Shown here one piece after another: positions 1 through 9,062 of a stretch of DNA of 64,000 nt. The DNA is taken from NCBI RefSeq assembly GCF_900112865.1, contig NZ_FONH01000005.1, positions 124,001 to 188,000 of the forward strand, read 5' to 3'. Source of the stretch: Dyella marensis. Lineage in GTDB: Bacteria > Pseudomonadota > Gammaproteobacteria > Xanthomonadales > Rhodanobacteraceae. The notes under the pieces were generated by a model. It was not told where the DNA came from. It made no database searches and worked only from the letters and a program-made list of their open reading frames with translations. Within the stretch, counting starts at the first letter, position 1. Every line of letters begins with the position of its first letter. The position numbers and the translations under genes are program-made.

Positions 1-1
1 G

Positions 2-463
2 GCGAACGGGCGGCGCTTCCGCACCGACGAGAACCTGCTGGCCCTGGTCGAGGCTGACATCGCCGAGCGCGGCCCGCTGCACTGCGTGTTCATTGACGAG
101 GCGCAGTTCCTCACCAAGGCGCAGGTGTGGCAGGCCAGCGACGTGGTGGACAAGCTCAACATCCCGGTGCTGGCCTACGGCCTGCGCACGGATTTCCGCG
201 GCGAACTGTTCGAAGGCAGCCGCTACCTGCTGGCCTGGGCCGACAACCTGGAAGAGATCAAGACCATCTGCCACACCGGCCGCAAGGCCACCATGGTGGT
301 GCGCGTGGATGAGCGCGGCCGCGCCGTCACCGAGGGCCCGCAGGTTGAGATCGGCGGCAACGACCGCTATGTCTCGGTCAGCCGCGCGGAGTTCAAGAAG
401 ATCACCGAAGGCCGCGGCCGTATCGAATTGCAGCAGCCCGTGTTGCCGCTGGGCGAACATTGA
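2..463 (+). CDS. tdk: Thymidine kinase, 3' part (5' end outside window)
   Basis: Cytosolic salvage enzyme that phosphorylates thymidine with ATP to give dTMP. The frame is open from base 2, so only about the last 153 codons are present and the N-terminal P-loop is missing. Visible family features are the catalytic-base segment VFIDEAQF, the substrate-loop region [17 protein letters not shown], and [13 protein letters not shown], which sits where type II thymidine kinases carry their zinc site. The GTG at 86 is an internal codon, not the start. The next gene begins about 40 bases downstream on the same strand, so cotranscription is possible. Identification is by family motifs and is confident. 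Confidence 0.93.
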   Translation, partial: ANGRRFRTDENLLALVEADIAERGPLHCVFIDEAQFLTKAQVWQASDVVDKLNIPVLAYGLRTDFRGELFEGSRYLLAWADNLEEIKTICHTGRKATMVVRVDERGRAVTEGPQVEIGGNDRYVSVSRAEFKKITEGRGRIELQQPVLPLGEH

Positions 464-504
464 CCCAGGGCGCGGCCTTGCCGCCCATCACAAGGAATCC
501 CCGC

Positions 505-1269
505 ATGAACGCACCGATCCGCATCCCCGCCTGGCAACGCCCGCATTGGCATCCCGGCGGCGAGGAGATCTACCTGCACTACTACGTGTTCGGGAATTTC
601 CAGAACGTGCGCGTGCCTTCCGCGCCCTACGGCAGCGACGGCCTGCCGCACGGCATCGAGGCCACCAACCATCACCATGCCGGCCTGCGCGCGTGGGAAG
701 GCTATCCGCTCAAGGGCGAGCTGGGCCGTCTGTTCAAGGACGAGTCGCCGGAGGCTTACCGCGCCGCGCTGGATGCGCCGCAGGTGATGGTCGTGCGCGG
801 CACGCTGCCGGACCAGGGCGATGTGGGCTATCTGCGCGATACGCTCGGCGTGGTCGCGGGCCTGCTCGATATCGGCGGCGTGGCGGTGCTCGATCCGCAG
901 ATCGTCACGCTGTTCGGCGCCGACACCTGGCGCGAGCATTACCTGGTGCGCGACGGTGCGCCGATCCGCAACCACCTGCTGATCCTGCGCGACGACGAGG
1001 AAGACGGCGACGGTTCGTGGGTACGCACCCGCGGCATGCGTAAGTTCGGCCGTCCGGACATCAGCCTGCGCCATGTGCCGGCGGGCGATACCGATCGCGC
1101 CGGCATGCTGTGCGAGCGGCTGGCCGAGATGCAGGCGCTGGGTGCGAGTTTCGTCGACGGGCAGTCGCTGGAAGCCGACGGCATGCAGGGTTTCGTGGCG
1201 AAGCTCGGCGGCAGCGCGGTCGACGCGCCGTTCTACAACACCTACGTCGAGTTCCGCTGGCCGGTGTAG
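505..1269 (+). CDS. Conserved-looking protein of unknown function, 254 aa
   Basis: Not recognised. The ATG at 505 is preceded by an AAGGAA ribosome-binding site at 492-497. The frame is open further upstream to 460, inside the end of thymidine kinase, but the SD-supported start is preferred. The product is soluble with no signal peptide or membrane segment. It has a His-rich stretch (ATNHHHAGLRAWEGYPL), an acidic patch (LRDDEEDGDGS) and aromatic ends, and no motif that I can tie to a reaction. Codon use matches its neighbours. The TAG stop (1267-1269) lies inside the first bases of a palindromic repeat, so that repeat appears to define the end of the gene. Function cannot be inferred beyond proximity to tdk. 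Confidence 0.7.
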   Translation: MNAPIRIPAWQRPHWHPGGEEIYLHYYVFGNFQNVRVPSAPYGSDGLPHGIEATNHHHAGLRAWEGYPLKGELGRLFKDESPEAYRAALDAPQVMVVRGTLPDQGDVGYLRDTLGVVAGLLDIGGVAVLDPQIVTLFGADTWREHYLVRDGAPIRNHLLILRDDEEDGDGSWVRTRGMRKFGRPDISLRHVPAGDTDRAGMLCERLAEMQALGASFVDGQSLEADGMQGFVAKLGGSAVDAPFYNTYVEFRWPV

Positions 1270-1353
1270 GTTGGGGTGAGCCACAGGCGAACCCCAACGT
1301 TGCGACAACCTGCAAGACCTGTTGGGGTTCGCCTGCGGCTCGCCCCGACCTAC
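1266..1353. repeat. Palindromic repeat family 1, paired copy A
   Basis: Two facing units, GTAGGTTGGGGTGAGC... at 1266-1298 and ...CTCGCCCCGACCTAC at 1321-1353, are near reverse complements, and each is itself hairpin-like. Related units occur at 37014-37052, 41650-41686 and 60071-60154. Placement between convergent genes suggests a REP/BIME-type element that may also act as a transcription barrier. The TAG of its GTAGG edge is the stop codon of the upstream gene. Confidence 0.85.
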
Positions 1354-1361
1354 GCCGAACG

Positions 1362-2186
1362 TTATTTCTGGCAGCGCGGGCACCAGAACGTCGAACGCTG
1401 CCCCAGCACCACTTGGCGAATCGCCGTGCCGCAGGTCCGGCACGGCTCCCCCTCGCGTCCGTACACCTGCAGCTCGCGCACGAAATAGCCGGGCATGCCG
1501 TCCGGATTGATGAAATCGCGCAGCGTGGTGCCGCCGCGCTCGATCGCCCAGGCCAGGATGCGTTTCACCTCGGCGGCCAGCCGCGCATAGCGTGCACGCG
1601 ACACCGAGCCGGCCGCGCGGCGCGGATCGATGCCGGCGGCGAACAGCGCTTCGCTCGCATAGATATTGCCCACGCCTACCACCACGGCGTTGTCCATCAG
1701 GAACAGTTTCACCGCCGCCGTGCGGCCGCGCGACAGATGCCACAGCAGGTCGCCGTCGAAGGCATCGGTGAGCGGTTCCGGTCCGAGGTTCTCGAGCAGT
1801 TCGTGCGTCGTTCCCGGCGGTTGCCACAGCAGGCAGCCGAAGCGCCGCGCGTCGGTGAAGCGCAGGATGCGCGCGCCCACCGTCGTCGCTTCCAGCGCGA
1901 TATCGACATGATCGTGCTTGCCCACTGGCGCATCCGGCGGCAGCACGCGCAGCACGCCGGTCATGCCCAGGTGCAGCAGCGCACTGCCCACCTGCGTGTG
2001 CAGCAGCAGGTATTTCGCGCGGCGCTCCACCTCCTCGATGCGCTGCCCGGGCAGCAGCGCACCGACTTCCGGCGGAATCGGCCAGCGCAGATCGGGACGG
2101 CGCAGCACCACGGAAGTGATGCGCCGTCCGATCAGATGCGGGGCGATGCCGCGGCGGGTGGTTTCGACTTCGGGCAGTTCAGGCAC
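1362..2186 (-). CDS. mutM: Formamidopyrimidine-DNA glycosylase (Fpg/MutM)
   Basis: Base-excision repair enzyme that removes 8-oxoguanine and formamidopyrimidines and cleaves the abasic site. The 274-aa product has the usual family length. It begins [13 protein letters not shown], in which processed Pro2 is the nucleophile and Glu3 assists. It ends with the zinc finger CRTCG...CPRCQ, which inserts into DNA, and the central [12 protein letters not shown] helix-two-turn-helix motif is intact. It starts 12 bases after the gnd stop on the same strand, so the two are probably cotranscribed. Its 3' end abuts palindromic repeat copy A. Identification is secure. Confidence 0.97.
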   Translation of the reverse strand: MPELPEVETTRRGIAPHLIGRRITSVVLRRPDLRWPIPPEVGALLPGQRIEEVERRAKYLLLHTQVGSALLHLGMTGVLRVLPPDAPVGKHDHVDIALEATTVGARILRFTDARRFGCLLWQPPGTTHELLENLGPEPLTDAFDGDLLWHLSRGRTAAVKLFLMDNAVVVGVGNIYASEALFAAGIDPRRAAGSVSRARYARLAAEVKRILAWAIERGGTTLRDFINPDGMPGYFVRELQVYGREGEPCRTCGTAIRQVVLGQRSTFWCPRCQK

Positions 2187-2198
2187 GGCCGGGCGGGC

Positions 2199-3620
2199 TC
2201 AGGTCCAGTCGGCGTGGAAGCTGCCGGGGCGGTCGATGCGCTCGAAGGTATGCGCGCCGAAATAATCGCGCTGCGCCTGCACCAGGTTTGCCGGCAGCCG
2301 CTCGGCGCGGTAGCTGTCGTAATAGGCGATTGCCGAGGCGAATCCGGGCACCGCCACGCCGGCCTGCACCGCCGCGGAGACCACGTCGCGCAGCGCCTGC
2401 TGGTATTGCGCGGCAATGTCGCGGAAGTACGGATCCAGCAGCAGGTTGGCCAGCGCCGCGTCGTGCGCATAGGCGTCGGTGATCTTCTGCAGGAAGCGTG
2501 CGCGGATGATGCAGCCGGCGCGGAAGATCTTGGCGATGGTGCCGTAGGGCAGGTTCCACTTGTACTCGTCGGAAGCGGCGCGCAGCTGCGCGAAGCCCTG
2601 CGCGTAGGAGACGATCTTGCTCAGGTACAGCGCGCGGCGCACCGATTCGATGAAGGCCGCGCGATCGCCGGCGAACGGCTGCGCCTGCGGCCCCTTCAGC
2701 ACTTTGCTGGCCGCGACGCGCTCGTCCTTCAGCGCCGACAGCAGGCGTGCGAACACCGATTCGGTGATCAGCGGCAGCGGCACGGCCAGGTCCAGCGCGC
2801 TCTGGCTGGTCCACTTGCCGGTGCCCTTCTGTGCGGCGCGGTCGAGGATGATGTCGACCATCGCCTTGCCGGTGTCCGGATCCTGCTTGCCGAAGATGTC
2901 GGCGGTGATCGCGATCAGGTAGCTGTCGAGCTCGCCCTGGTTCCACTCGGCGTAGACCTTGCCCAACTCTTCGTTGGACAGGCCCAGCACCTGTTTCAGC
3001 ACGGCGTAGCTCTCGGCGATGAGCTGCATATCGCCGTACTCGATGCCGTTGTGCACCATCTTCACGTAATGGCCGGCGCCGTTCGGGCCCATGTAGGCCA
3101 CGCAGGGCTCGCCGTCCGGCGCGCGCGCGGCGATCTCGGTCAGCACCGGCGCCACCAGGTCATACGCATCGCGCGGGCCGCCCGGCATGATCGACGGGCC
3201 GTGCAGCGCGCCTTCCTCGCCGCCGGACACGCCGGTACCGATGAAATGCAGGCCGGCCGCGTTCAATTCGCGCTCGCGGCGGATGGTGTCCTGGAAGAAA
3301 GTGTTGCCGCCGTCGATCAGCACGTCGCCCTGGTCCAGCAGCGGCTTCAGTTCCGCGATGGTGGCGTCGGTGGCTTCGCCGGCCTTGACCATCAGCAGGA
3401 TGCGGCGCGGCTTCTGCAGCGCGTCGACGAACTCCTGCAGCGTGTAGGTCGGCGCGAGCCGCTTGTCCGGATGTTCGGCCACGACCTCGTCGGTCTTCTC
3501 GCGGCTGCGGTTGTAGATGGCGACGGTGTGGCCGCGGCTTTCGATATTGAGCGCGAGGTTGCGGCCCATCACGGCCATGCCGACGACGCCGATGACGGGT
3601 TGCTCGACCGAACGATTCAT
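2199..3620 (-). CDS. gnd: 6-phosphogluconate dehydrogenase, decarboxylating
   Basis: Pentose-phosphate enzyme converting 6-phosphogluconate and NADP+ to ribulose-5-phosphate, CO2 and NADPH in the cytosol. The start chosen (ATG at 3620, [25 protein letters not shown]) puts the Rossmann [11 protein letters not shown] motif at the expected N-terminal position and gives 473 aa, close to the usual ~470. The frame stays open much further upstream, but that extension is non-homologous. The signature [21 protein letters not shown] and the catalytic [13 protein letters not shown] segment are present. It precedes mutM by 12 bases. Glucokinase lies at the far end of this window, so these two sugar-oxidation genes are not clustered here. 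Confidence 0.96.
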   Translation of the reverse strand: MNRSVEQPVIGVVGMAVMGRNLALNIESRGHTVAIYNRSREKTDEVVAEHPDKRLAPTYTLQEFVDALQKPRRILLMVKAGEATDATIAELKPLLDQGDVLIDGGNTFFQDTIRRERELNAAGLHFIGTGVSGGEEGALHGPSIMPGGPRDAYDLVAPVLTEIAARAPDGEPCVAYMGPNGAGHYVKMVHNGIEYGDMQLIAESYAVLKQVLGLSNEELGKVYAEWNQGELDSYLIAITADIFGKQDPDTGKAMVDIILDRAAQKGTGKWTSQSALDLAVPLPLITESVFARLLSALKDERVAASKVLKGPQAQPFAGDRAAFIESVRRALYLSKIVSYAQGFAQLRAASDEYKWNLPYGTIAKIFRAGCIIRARFLQKITDAYAHDAALANLLLDPYFRDIAAQYQQALRDVVSAAVQAGVAVPGFASAIAYYDSYRAERLPANLVQAQRDYFGAHTFERIDRPGSFHADWT

Positions 3621-3718
3621 GCGGATGCTCCGTGGCAGGGATAGCGGGAATGCCTCGGATATGGGGAGGACGCCGGGGCATGCAAGGTGCTCGGCATCAT
3701 ACGCAGCCTCGGCGCCGC

Positions 3719-4201
3719 TCAGGGCGCCCTGGTGGTGTTCGCCTTGGCCGGGCGCGGCGTGAAGCGCACCGGGACCAGGGCCACGCGATCGCCGGCGCGC
3801 ACATAGCGCAGCGGACCAGTCACCGCGATTTCTCCGAAGCTCAACGCCTGCCCGTCCAGCGTCAACACGACGGGGGCCGGCGCCAGGCCGATCCTGGCCG
3901 GATCGAATTCGGCCAGCGCTCGCCAGCTTTGCACGGGCGCGGCCGCAGTGGCGGCGAGATCGGCCAGGCGGCCCTCGTCCACCGGCAAGCTGGTGCCGTC
4001 GACCGCCTGCCAATGGCCATCGCGCCGGGCGTAGTGCTCGGTGACGCCGCCGTGCCAGGCCAGATCGATGCGCTGCACGCCCGCGGGATCGATGCCGAGC
4101 AAGGTGCCGGGCGCCTGTTCGCGGTCGCTGCGCCATTGCCAGCCGGCGGCGCCCAGCAGCGCCGCGGTCAGGGCGAAGAAGGCGAGGCGGCCGACCTTCA
4201 T
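3719..4201 (-). CDS. Exported DUF4340-like protein, last gene of ABC operon
   Basis: 160-aa protein with one N-terminal membrane segment ([21 protein letters not shown]) followed by a soluble domain, most likely periplasmic. Its repeated pattern ([50 protein letters not shown]) resembles DUF4340. Its ATG overlaps the stop of the preceding GldG-like gene in an ATGA arrangement, so the two are translationally coupled. DUF4340 proteins commonly follow GldG-like proteins in such operons; this is family knowledge. The start at 4201 is fixed by the overlap and the signal anchor. The transported substrate is unknown. Confidence 0.75.
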   Translation of the reverse strand: MKVGRLAFFALTAALLGAAGWQWRSDREQAPGTLLGIDPAGVQRIDLAWHGGVTEHYARRDGHWQAVDGTSLPVDEGRLADLAATAAAPVQSWRALAEFDPARIGLAPAPVVLTLDGQALSFGEIAVTGPLRYVRAGDRVALVPVRFTPRPAKANTTRAP

Positions 4202-5550
4202 GCGCGGCGGCGCCGCCATGCGATCAGCCCGCCGAGCAGCAGCAGGGCCAGCGGCAGCGCCAGCAGGAAGCCGAAGGTGACCGCGTTGAGCTGGCCCTGG
4301 CTCAACTGCATCGCGCGATCCGGCGCGCCGCGCGGCGGCAGGTCGACCAGGGCGTCGTCGCCCAGCAGCCAGTCGAACATGCGCTCGCCCAGCGCGCGGT
4401 TGCCGCCGTTGCCGAGGAAGGTGTTGGACAGGAAATCGCCGTCGCCGACGATCGCCACGCGCTGCTCGCTCTTGTCGGGGCTGGGCGAGAGGCGGGCGAA
4501 GGTGAGGCCGAAGTCGAGCGGGCCTTTCAGCTCGCCGGCGTCGGCGTCGTAGCGGATGCTGGAGCTGGCAGCGTTGTCGATCGGCTGGAACTCGGTCCAG
4601 CTCTGCGGCCCGGAGCGCAGGAACGGCTGCACTTCCCATTCGCCGCGGCGCGCCAGCGCCAGCGCGGAGACCTGCGGGAACAGCGTGGTCAGGGTCAGGC
4701 CGCGGGTGATCGCATGCAGCGGATAGCTGCCCACGGTGATCATGCGCGGATCCTGCAGGCCCAGCGCCGATCCCTGGCCGTCCACCAGCACGCCCGGCAG
4801 GATGTGCACGCCCAGCGCGTCGGCCAGCGGCTGCAGGCCGAGGTCGTCGTTGGCCGGCTCGGTCAGCCACAGCAGGTTGCCGCCACCGGCGACGTAGTCG
4901 GTCAGCGCCTTCACCGCGCCCGGCGGCAGCGCCAGCGTGGGGCCGGCCAGCACCACCAGGTCGGTGTGCTGCGGCACCGCGTTCACCTGCGAGAAATTCA
5001 GCGGCACCGCGCGCATGCCGCGGCCTTCCAGCTGGGTCATGAACAGCCCTAAGTCCGCATTGGCCTTGCCGTCCGCGCGACGCTCGCCGTCGCCGGTGAC
5101 GAAGGCGACGATGCGCTCGCCGCCGCGCGCCAGGCGTTCCAGCGCATTGGTGAGGCTGCGCTCGGACAGCTCGTCCAGGCGCTCCTGGCGCTGGCCGTAG
5201 CGCAGGATCAGCGCGCCATCGACGGTGATGCCGAGCTCGCGCATCTTCGCCGGGTCCTGCTGCGGGTCGACGAAGCGCAGCGTGAGATCGTGCTTGAAGC
5301 GCCGGTAGCGCTCGACGAAGCCGCTCACCGTCTGCCGCAGGTCGCCCTGCGGATTGGCGTAGCTGGTGATCTCCACCGGGCCTTTCAGCGCGTCGAGCAC
5401 CGCGCGGCTTTCGGTCGACAGGCTGGAGCGGGCGTCGTGGCTCCAGTCGGCGACATGGTCGTGGCGATAGCTGAGATAGCCGATGGCACCGGCCGCGGCG
5501 AACAGCGCCAGCGCGAACAGCCAGCCGTCCAGACGACTGAACCCGCGCAT
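4198..5550 (-). CDS. GldG-like ABC transporter auxiliary membrane protein
   Basis: 450 aa. An N-terminal transmembrane segment ([19 protein letters not shown]) is followed by a long extracytoplasmic domain of the GldG/ABC_transp_aux type, including [33 protein letters not shown] split over about residues 190-230. A C-terminal anchor ([21 protein letters not shown]) ends in RRRRA. Start ATG 5550 overlaps the permease stop as TGATG, and its stop overlaps the next start. In Bacteroidetes the family belongs to the gliding-motility ABC complex, but proteobacterial homologues occur without gliding, so no gliding role is claimed. It presumably couples to the ABC pair encoded upstream. Confidence 0.85.
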   Translation of the reverse strand: MRGFSRLDGWLFALALFAAAGAIGYLSYRHDHVADWSHDARSSLSTESRAVLDALKGPVEITSYANPQGDLRQTVSGFVERYRRFKHDLTLRFVDPQQDPAKMRELGITVDGALILRYGQRQERLDELSERSLTNALERLARGGERIVAFVTGDGERRADGKANADLGLFMTQLEGRGMRAVPLNFSQVNAVPQHTDLVVLAGPTLALPPGAVKALTDYVAGGGNLLWLTEPANDDLGLQPLADALGVHILPGVLVDGQGSALGLQDPRMITVGSYPLHAITRGLTLTTLFPQVSALALARRGEWEVQPFLRSGPQSWTEFQPIDNAASSSIRYDADAGELKGPLDFGLTFARLSPSPDKSEQRVAIVGDGDFLSNTFLGNGGNRALGERMFDWLLGDDALVDLPPRGAPDRAMQLSQGQLNAVTFGFLLALPLALLLLGGLIAWRRRRA

Positions 5551-6338
5551 CAGCCGCGCTCCTTGTCGGTGGCGACCCGGCGTATCGCCAGGGCCAGCGC
5601 GATGACGATGACCAGCGCGAACCACACCAGGTCGGCGCTCGACACCAGGCCGCGCAGCAGGGCTTCCAGGTGCGTGCTCAGCGACAGCCAGTTCCATACG
5701 CCGTTGCCGACGCCGGCCTTCTGCGCGGCCAGGTTGGCGGTGAACAGCGCCAGGCCCAGGGTCAGGCTGGCGGTGGCCGCGACGGCGGGCAGCGAGGCGA
5801 AGGCCGAGCAGGCCACGCCGATCGCGCCCAGGGCGGCCAGGGTCAGCGCCAGGCCGAGCACGGTGGCGGCAAGCTTGCCGCTGTCCATGTGCGTGCCATG
5901 GGCCAGGCTCAGCGGCATGGCCACGGTCAGCGCCAGCCAGCCCAGCAGCCACAGCAGCACCGCGAAGTACTTGCCCAGCACGATGGCGGCGGGCGAGGTG
6001 CCGCTGGAGGCGAGCAGCGGCAGCGTGCCGTTGGCGCGGTCGCCGGCCAGGGTCGACATGGTCAGCAGCGGCACCACCAGCAGCGCCAGCTCGGTCAGCC
6101 CGAACGGCAGGATGCCCATGGTCAGCGTGCTGCCCAGCAGCGGGATGCCGACCAGGTCGGTATAGCCGGGTGCACCCGGTGTGCCGGCCAGCTTGACCTG
6201 GTTGTCGAGGAAATTGCCCAGCAGCAGCACGAAGCGCCAGGCGAGCTGGGCCAGGGTGAGCGCCGCCAGCACCCAGGCCAGCGGGCGGACCAGCAGGCGG
6301 CGCAGTTCCAGGCGTGCGACGGACCCCATCGAACTCAT
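5550..6338 (-). CDS. ABC-2 type permease (GldF-like)
   Basis: 262-aa integral membrane protein with about six hydrophobic segments, e.g. LAWVLAALTLAQLAWRFVLL, AIVLGKYFAVLLWLLGWLAL and LVWFALVIVIALALAIRR. The loop STLAGDRANGTLPLLASSG resembles the conserved segment of ABC-2/GldF permeases, in which an ExxxGTL-like sequence follows the second membrane span. Start ATG 6338 overlaps the ATPase stop (ATGA), and its own stop overlaps the GldG-like start. It would form the membrane channel with the ATPase encoded just upstream. The substrate is not deducible. Confidence 0.87.
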   Translation of the reverse strand: MSSMGSVARLELRRLLVRPLAWVLAALTLAQLAWRFVLLLGNFLDNQVKLAGTPGAPGYTDLVGIPLLGSTLTMGILPFGLTELALLVVPLLTMSTLAGDRANGTLPLLASSGTSPAAIVLGKYFAVLLWLLGWLALTVAMPLSLAHGTHMDSGKLAATVLGLALTLAALGAIGVACSAFASLPAVAATASLTLGLALFTANLAAQKAGVGNGVWNWLSLSTHLEALLRGLVSSADLVWFALVIVIALALAIRRVATDKERG

Positions 6339-7072
6339 GCCGCCTGATCCTTGCCGTTCATCGCGATCTCGAAAAAGGTGTGCTCGAGCGCCGCATGGTC
6401 GCCGTCCAGCGCGGCATCGTGACGCAGGCGGCCTTCGTGCAGGATCGCCACGCGGTCGCACACGGCGGTGGTCTCGGCCAGCAGATGGGTGGACAGGATC
6501 ACCGCGGCGCCCGCGGCGGCTTCCTCGCGGATCACCTTGCGCAGCGCGGCGACCTGCACCGGGTCGAGCGCATTGGCCGGCTCGTCCAGCACCAGCAGCC
6601 TGGGCTTGTGCAGCAGCGCGCAGGCCAGCCCCAGGCGCTGGCGCTGGCCTTGCGACAGCACGCCGGCGAGACGGCGCAGCAGCGGGGCCAGTTCCAGGCG
6701 TTCGATGGTGGACTCGCAGGCCTGCTTCAGTCCGCCGGCGCGCAGTCCGCGCAGGCGCGCATGGGCCTGCAGATGTTCCAAAACGGTCAGTTCCGGCCAA
6801 TGCGGGGCACGTTCGGGCAGCCAGCCGAGCAGGCCACGGGCCAGTGCCGGGTGCGTGGCGAAGTCCTGGCCGTCCAGCTCGATGCGCCCTTCGTCGGGCT
6901 TCAGCGCACCGGCGATCATGGCCAGCGTGGTGGACTTGCCGGCCCCGTTGACGCCCAGCAGGCCAAGGATCTGGCCCCTGTCCAGTGTCAGGCTGAGACG
7001 CTCGACGGCCGGCCGCCCGGCGCGATGGCGCCGGACCTGATCAAGCTTTAACAGGGGGTGTGGCAGAGTCAT
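6335..7072 (-). CDS. ABC transporter ATP-binding protein (GldA-like)
   Basis: 245-aa ATPase of an ABC-2 exporter. It has Walker A GVNGAGKST, Q-loop region FATHPALARGLLGWLPE, signature LSQGQRQRLGLA, Walker B LLVLDEP and the switch His in STHLL. Start ATG 7072 (MTLPHPLLKLDQV) places the first beta strand normally; the open frame continues upstream to 7216 but that extension lacks homology. It is first in a tightly overlapping four-gene unit: ATPase, permease, GldG-like protein, DUF4340-like protein. The divergent desaturase starts 160 bases away, so both promoters lie in 7073-7233. Confidence 0.93.
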   Translation of the reverse strand: MTLPHPLLKLDQVRRHRAGRPAVERLSLTLDRGQILGLLGVNGAGKSTTLAMIAGALKPDEGRIELDGQDFATHPALARGLLGWLPERAPHWPELTVLEHLQAHARLRGLRAGGLKQACESTIERLELAPLLRRLAGVLSQGQRQRLGLACALLHKPRLLVLDEPANALDPVQVAALRKVIREEAAAGAAVILSTHLLAETTAVCDRVAILHEGRLRHDAALDGDHAALEHTFFEIAMNGKDQAA

Positions 7073-7233
7073 TGCATGATTGTCACGGCGCCCCCACCGT
7101 TTGAACAGACGGCGGGGGCGTTCTTGCGCGCTGAAACACGTTCTGCGGCACCGTTGCGCAGGCATGATTTCCCATGCTGGTGGGTACGGAAGCCCTCGAT
7201 TAGACTGACTTTTCACCCTACTGAGTGTTTCCC

Positions 7234-8430
7234 ATGCTCGACGCAGTGCTGAACTTCCTGTCCAACGGCCTCTCCGGGGCCGGCTGGGTCGCCATGCTGG
7301 TCTACGTGCTGGTCATGACGCAGCTCACCATCTTCACGGTGACGCTGTATCTGCACCGCAGCCAGACCCATCGCGGCGTGGACTTCCATCCCGCGCTGGC
7401 CAACTTCTTCCGCTTCTGGGGCTGGCTGACCACCGGCATGGTGGTGAAGGAGTGGGTGGCCGTGCACCGCAAGCACCACGCCAAGGTGGAGACCGAGGAA
7501 GATCCGCATAGCCCGCAGATCTACGGCATCAAGAAGGTGTTCTGGGACGGCGTGTCGCTGTACCGCGACGCCAGCTACATCAAGTCCGACCTCGAGAAGT
7601 ACGGCCGCGGCACCCCGGACGACTGGATCGAGCGCAAGCTCTTCGGCGGCCACCCGTACTGGGGCCCGACCCTGATGCTGCTGATCGACCTGGCGCTGTT
7701 CGGCGTGATCGGCGCGGCCATCTGGGCCGTGCAGATGATCTGGATCCCGTTCTGGGCCGCCGGCTTCGTCAACGGCATCGGCCACTGGTGGGGCTACCGC
7801 AACTTCGAGAGCGCGGACACCGCGACCAATCTGTCGCCGTGGGGCGTGTGGATCGGCGGCGAAGAGCTGCACAACAACCACCACGCTTTCCCGAGCTCGG
7901 CCAAGTTCGCCCTGCGCAAGTGGGAGTTCGACATCGGCTGGGCGGTGATCTGCGGCCTGCGCGCGGTGGGCCTGGCCAAGGTGATGCGCGTGGCGCCGAC
8001 CCTGGACATCCGCCCGAACGTGCACCTGCCCGATGCCGAGACCCTGAAGGCCGTGCTCACCCACCGCTTCCAGGCGATGACCGACTACTACCGCGGCGTG
8101 ATCGTGCCGACCCTGCGCGACGAAGCGCAGCACGCCGGCGAAAGCCTCAAGGCGATGCCGCGCCGCATGCGCCGCGCGCTGGCCGACGGCGGCCGCTGGC
8201 TGGACCACGAAGGCCGCGAGCGCCTGCAGGCCGCCCTGGCCAAGCGCCCGACCCTGCGCACGGTGTGCGACTTCCGCACCCGCCTGGCCGACCTGATGGA
8301 ACAGCGCGGCGCCGAGCAGAGCCTGAAGGGCCTGCAGCAGTGGATCGCCGAAGCCGAGCAGAGCGGCATCCGCGTACTGCAGGACTTCGCGCAGCGCCTG
8401 AAGGGCTACGCGGTCAGCGGCGCGCACTGA
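7234..8430 (+). CDS. Acyl-lipid/acyl-CoA delta-9-type fatty acid desaturase
   Basis: 398-aa membrane di-iron desaturase that introduces a cis double bond into fatty acyl chains. The three histidine boxes are HRSQTH (residues 41-46), HRKHH (78-82) and HNNHH near residue 213, with hydrophobic spans before and after them. ATG 7234 was chosen; an in-frame GTG at 7225 would add three residues, and no clear SD distinguishes them. The C-terminal ~120 residues are hydrophilic and helical. A strong intrinsic terminator follows at 8458-8480. It probably adjusts membrane fluidity; regiospecificity is inferred from family resemblance only. Confidence 0.92.
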   Translation: MLDAVLNFLSNGLSGAGWVAMLVYVLVMTQLTIFTVTLYLHRSQTHRGVDFHPALANFFRFWGWLTTGMVVKEWVAVHRKHHAKVETEEDPHSPQIYGIKKVFWDGVSLYRDASYIKSDLEKYGRGTPDDWIERKLFGGHPYWGPTLMLLIDLALFGVIGAAIWAVQMIWIPFWAAGFVNGIGHWWGYRNFESADTATNLSPWGVWIGGEELHNNHHAFPSSAKFALRKWEFDIGWAVICGLRAVGLAKVMRVAPTLDIRPNVHLPDAETLKAVLTHRFQAMTDYYRGVIVPTLRDEAQHAGESLKAMPRRMRRALADGGRWLDHEGRERLQAALAKRPTLRTVCDFRTRLADLMEQRGAEQSLKGLQQWIAEAEQSGIRVLQDFAQRLKGYAVSGAH

Positions 8431-8457
8431 GCCCTCTTCCGATCGCAGCCAAGAAAG

Positions 8458-8480
8458 GCCCGCCACCTGGCGGGCTTTTT
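8458..8480 (+). terminator. Intrinsic terminator after desaturase
   Basis: Perfect stem GCCCGCCA/TGGCGGGC (8458-8465 with 8468-8475) and a two-base loop, followed immediately by TTTTT and more T-rich sequence. It lies 28 bases past the desaturase stop and before the DUF4166 gene. Confidence 0.93.
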
Positions 8481-8524
8481 CTTTGGCGCTTGTCCGCCTC
8501 GGATGCGCCACGCATCATCGCGCG

Positions 8525-9061
8525 ATGTCCGACGTCCTGTTTCCCGCCCTGATCGGCCCAACCGACTGGCCGCTGCTGGCCATGCCGGTGCAGCGCATGC
8601 ACGGCGGCGCGGCATCGCTGCATGCGCATGGCGTCGCCCAGGTGGACGGTGCACGCCATCCGTTCGCGCGGCTGCTGCGGCGCGTGCTCGGCCTGCCGGA
8701 GCCGGGCGCCGGCCAGGTCATCGCGCTCAGCATCGAGCGCGATGGCGGACGCGAGACCTGGACCCGCGGCTTTGCCAACGGGCGCATGCGCTCCACGCTG
8801 GAACGCGCCGCGGACGGCGTGCGCCTGCGCGAACGCCTCGGACCCGTCTCGCTGTACTTCGAACTGCGCCGCGATGGCGACGCCATCGACTGGCAACTGC
8901 GCGAAGGCCGCCTGCTCGGCTTGCCGCTGCCGCGCGCGATATTCGGCAGCGTGCTTTCGCGCAGCCTCGCGGAAGAAGGGCGCTACGTATTCCATATCGA
9001 CACGCGCCTGCCGCTGCTCGGCCAGCTGATCGCCTATCGCGGCTGGCTGGAGATCGATTGA
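8525..9061 (+). CDS. DUF4166 domain protein
   Basis: 178-aa protein resembling DUF4166: ..PVQRMHGGAASLHAHGVAQV.., PFARLLRRVLGLPEPGAGQVIALSIERDG, ETWTRGFANGRMRS, and a C-terminal FHIDTRLPLLGQLIAYRGWLEID. ATG 8525 gives MSDVLFPALIGPTDWPLL; the longer open frame reaches 8483. There is no signal peptide or membrane span. It is convergent with, and one base from, a saccharopine-dehydrogenase-like gene. In other bacteria I recall DUF4166 fused to the C-terminus of such oxidoreductases, so the two products may act together. The biochemical function is unknown. Confidence 0.8.
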   Translation: MSDVLFPALIGPTDWPLLAMPVQRMHGGAASLHAHGVAQVDGARHPFARLLRRVLGLPEPGAGQVIALSIERDGGRETWTRGFANGRMRSTLERAADGVRLRERLGPVSLYFELRRDGDAIDWQLREGRLLGLPLPRAIFGSVLSRSLAEEGRYVFHIDTRLPLLGQLIAYRGWLEID

Positions 9062-9062
9062 A

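Noticed and set aside
4202-4870. Upstream extension of the DUF4340-like frame
   Set aside because: It overlaps the GldG-like gene in another frame. The short form has a signal anchor and the ATGA coupling expected in this operon.
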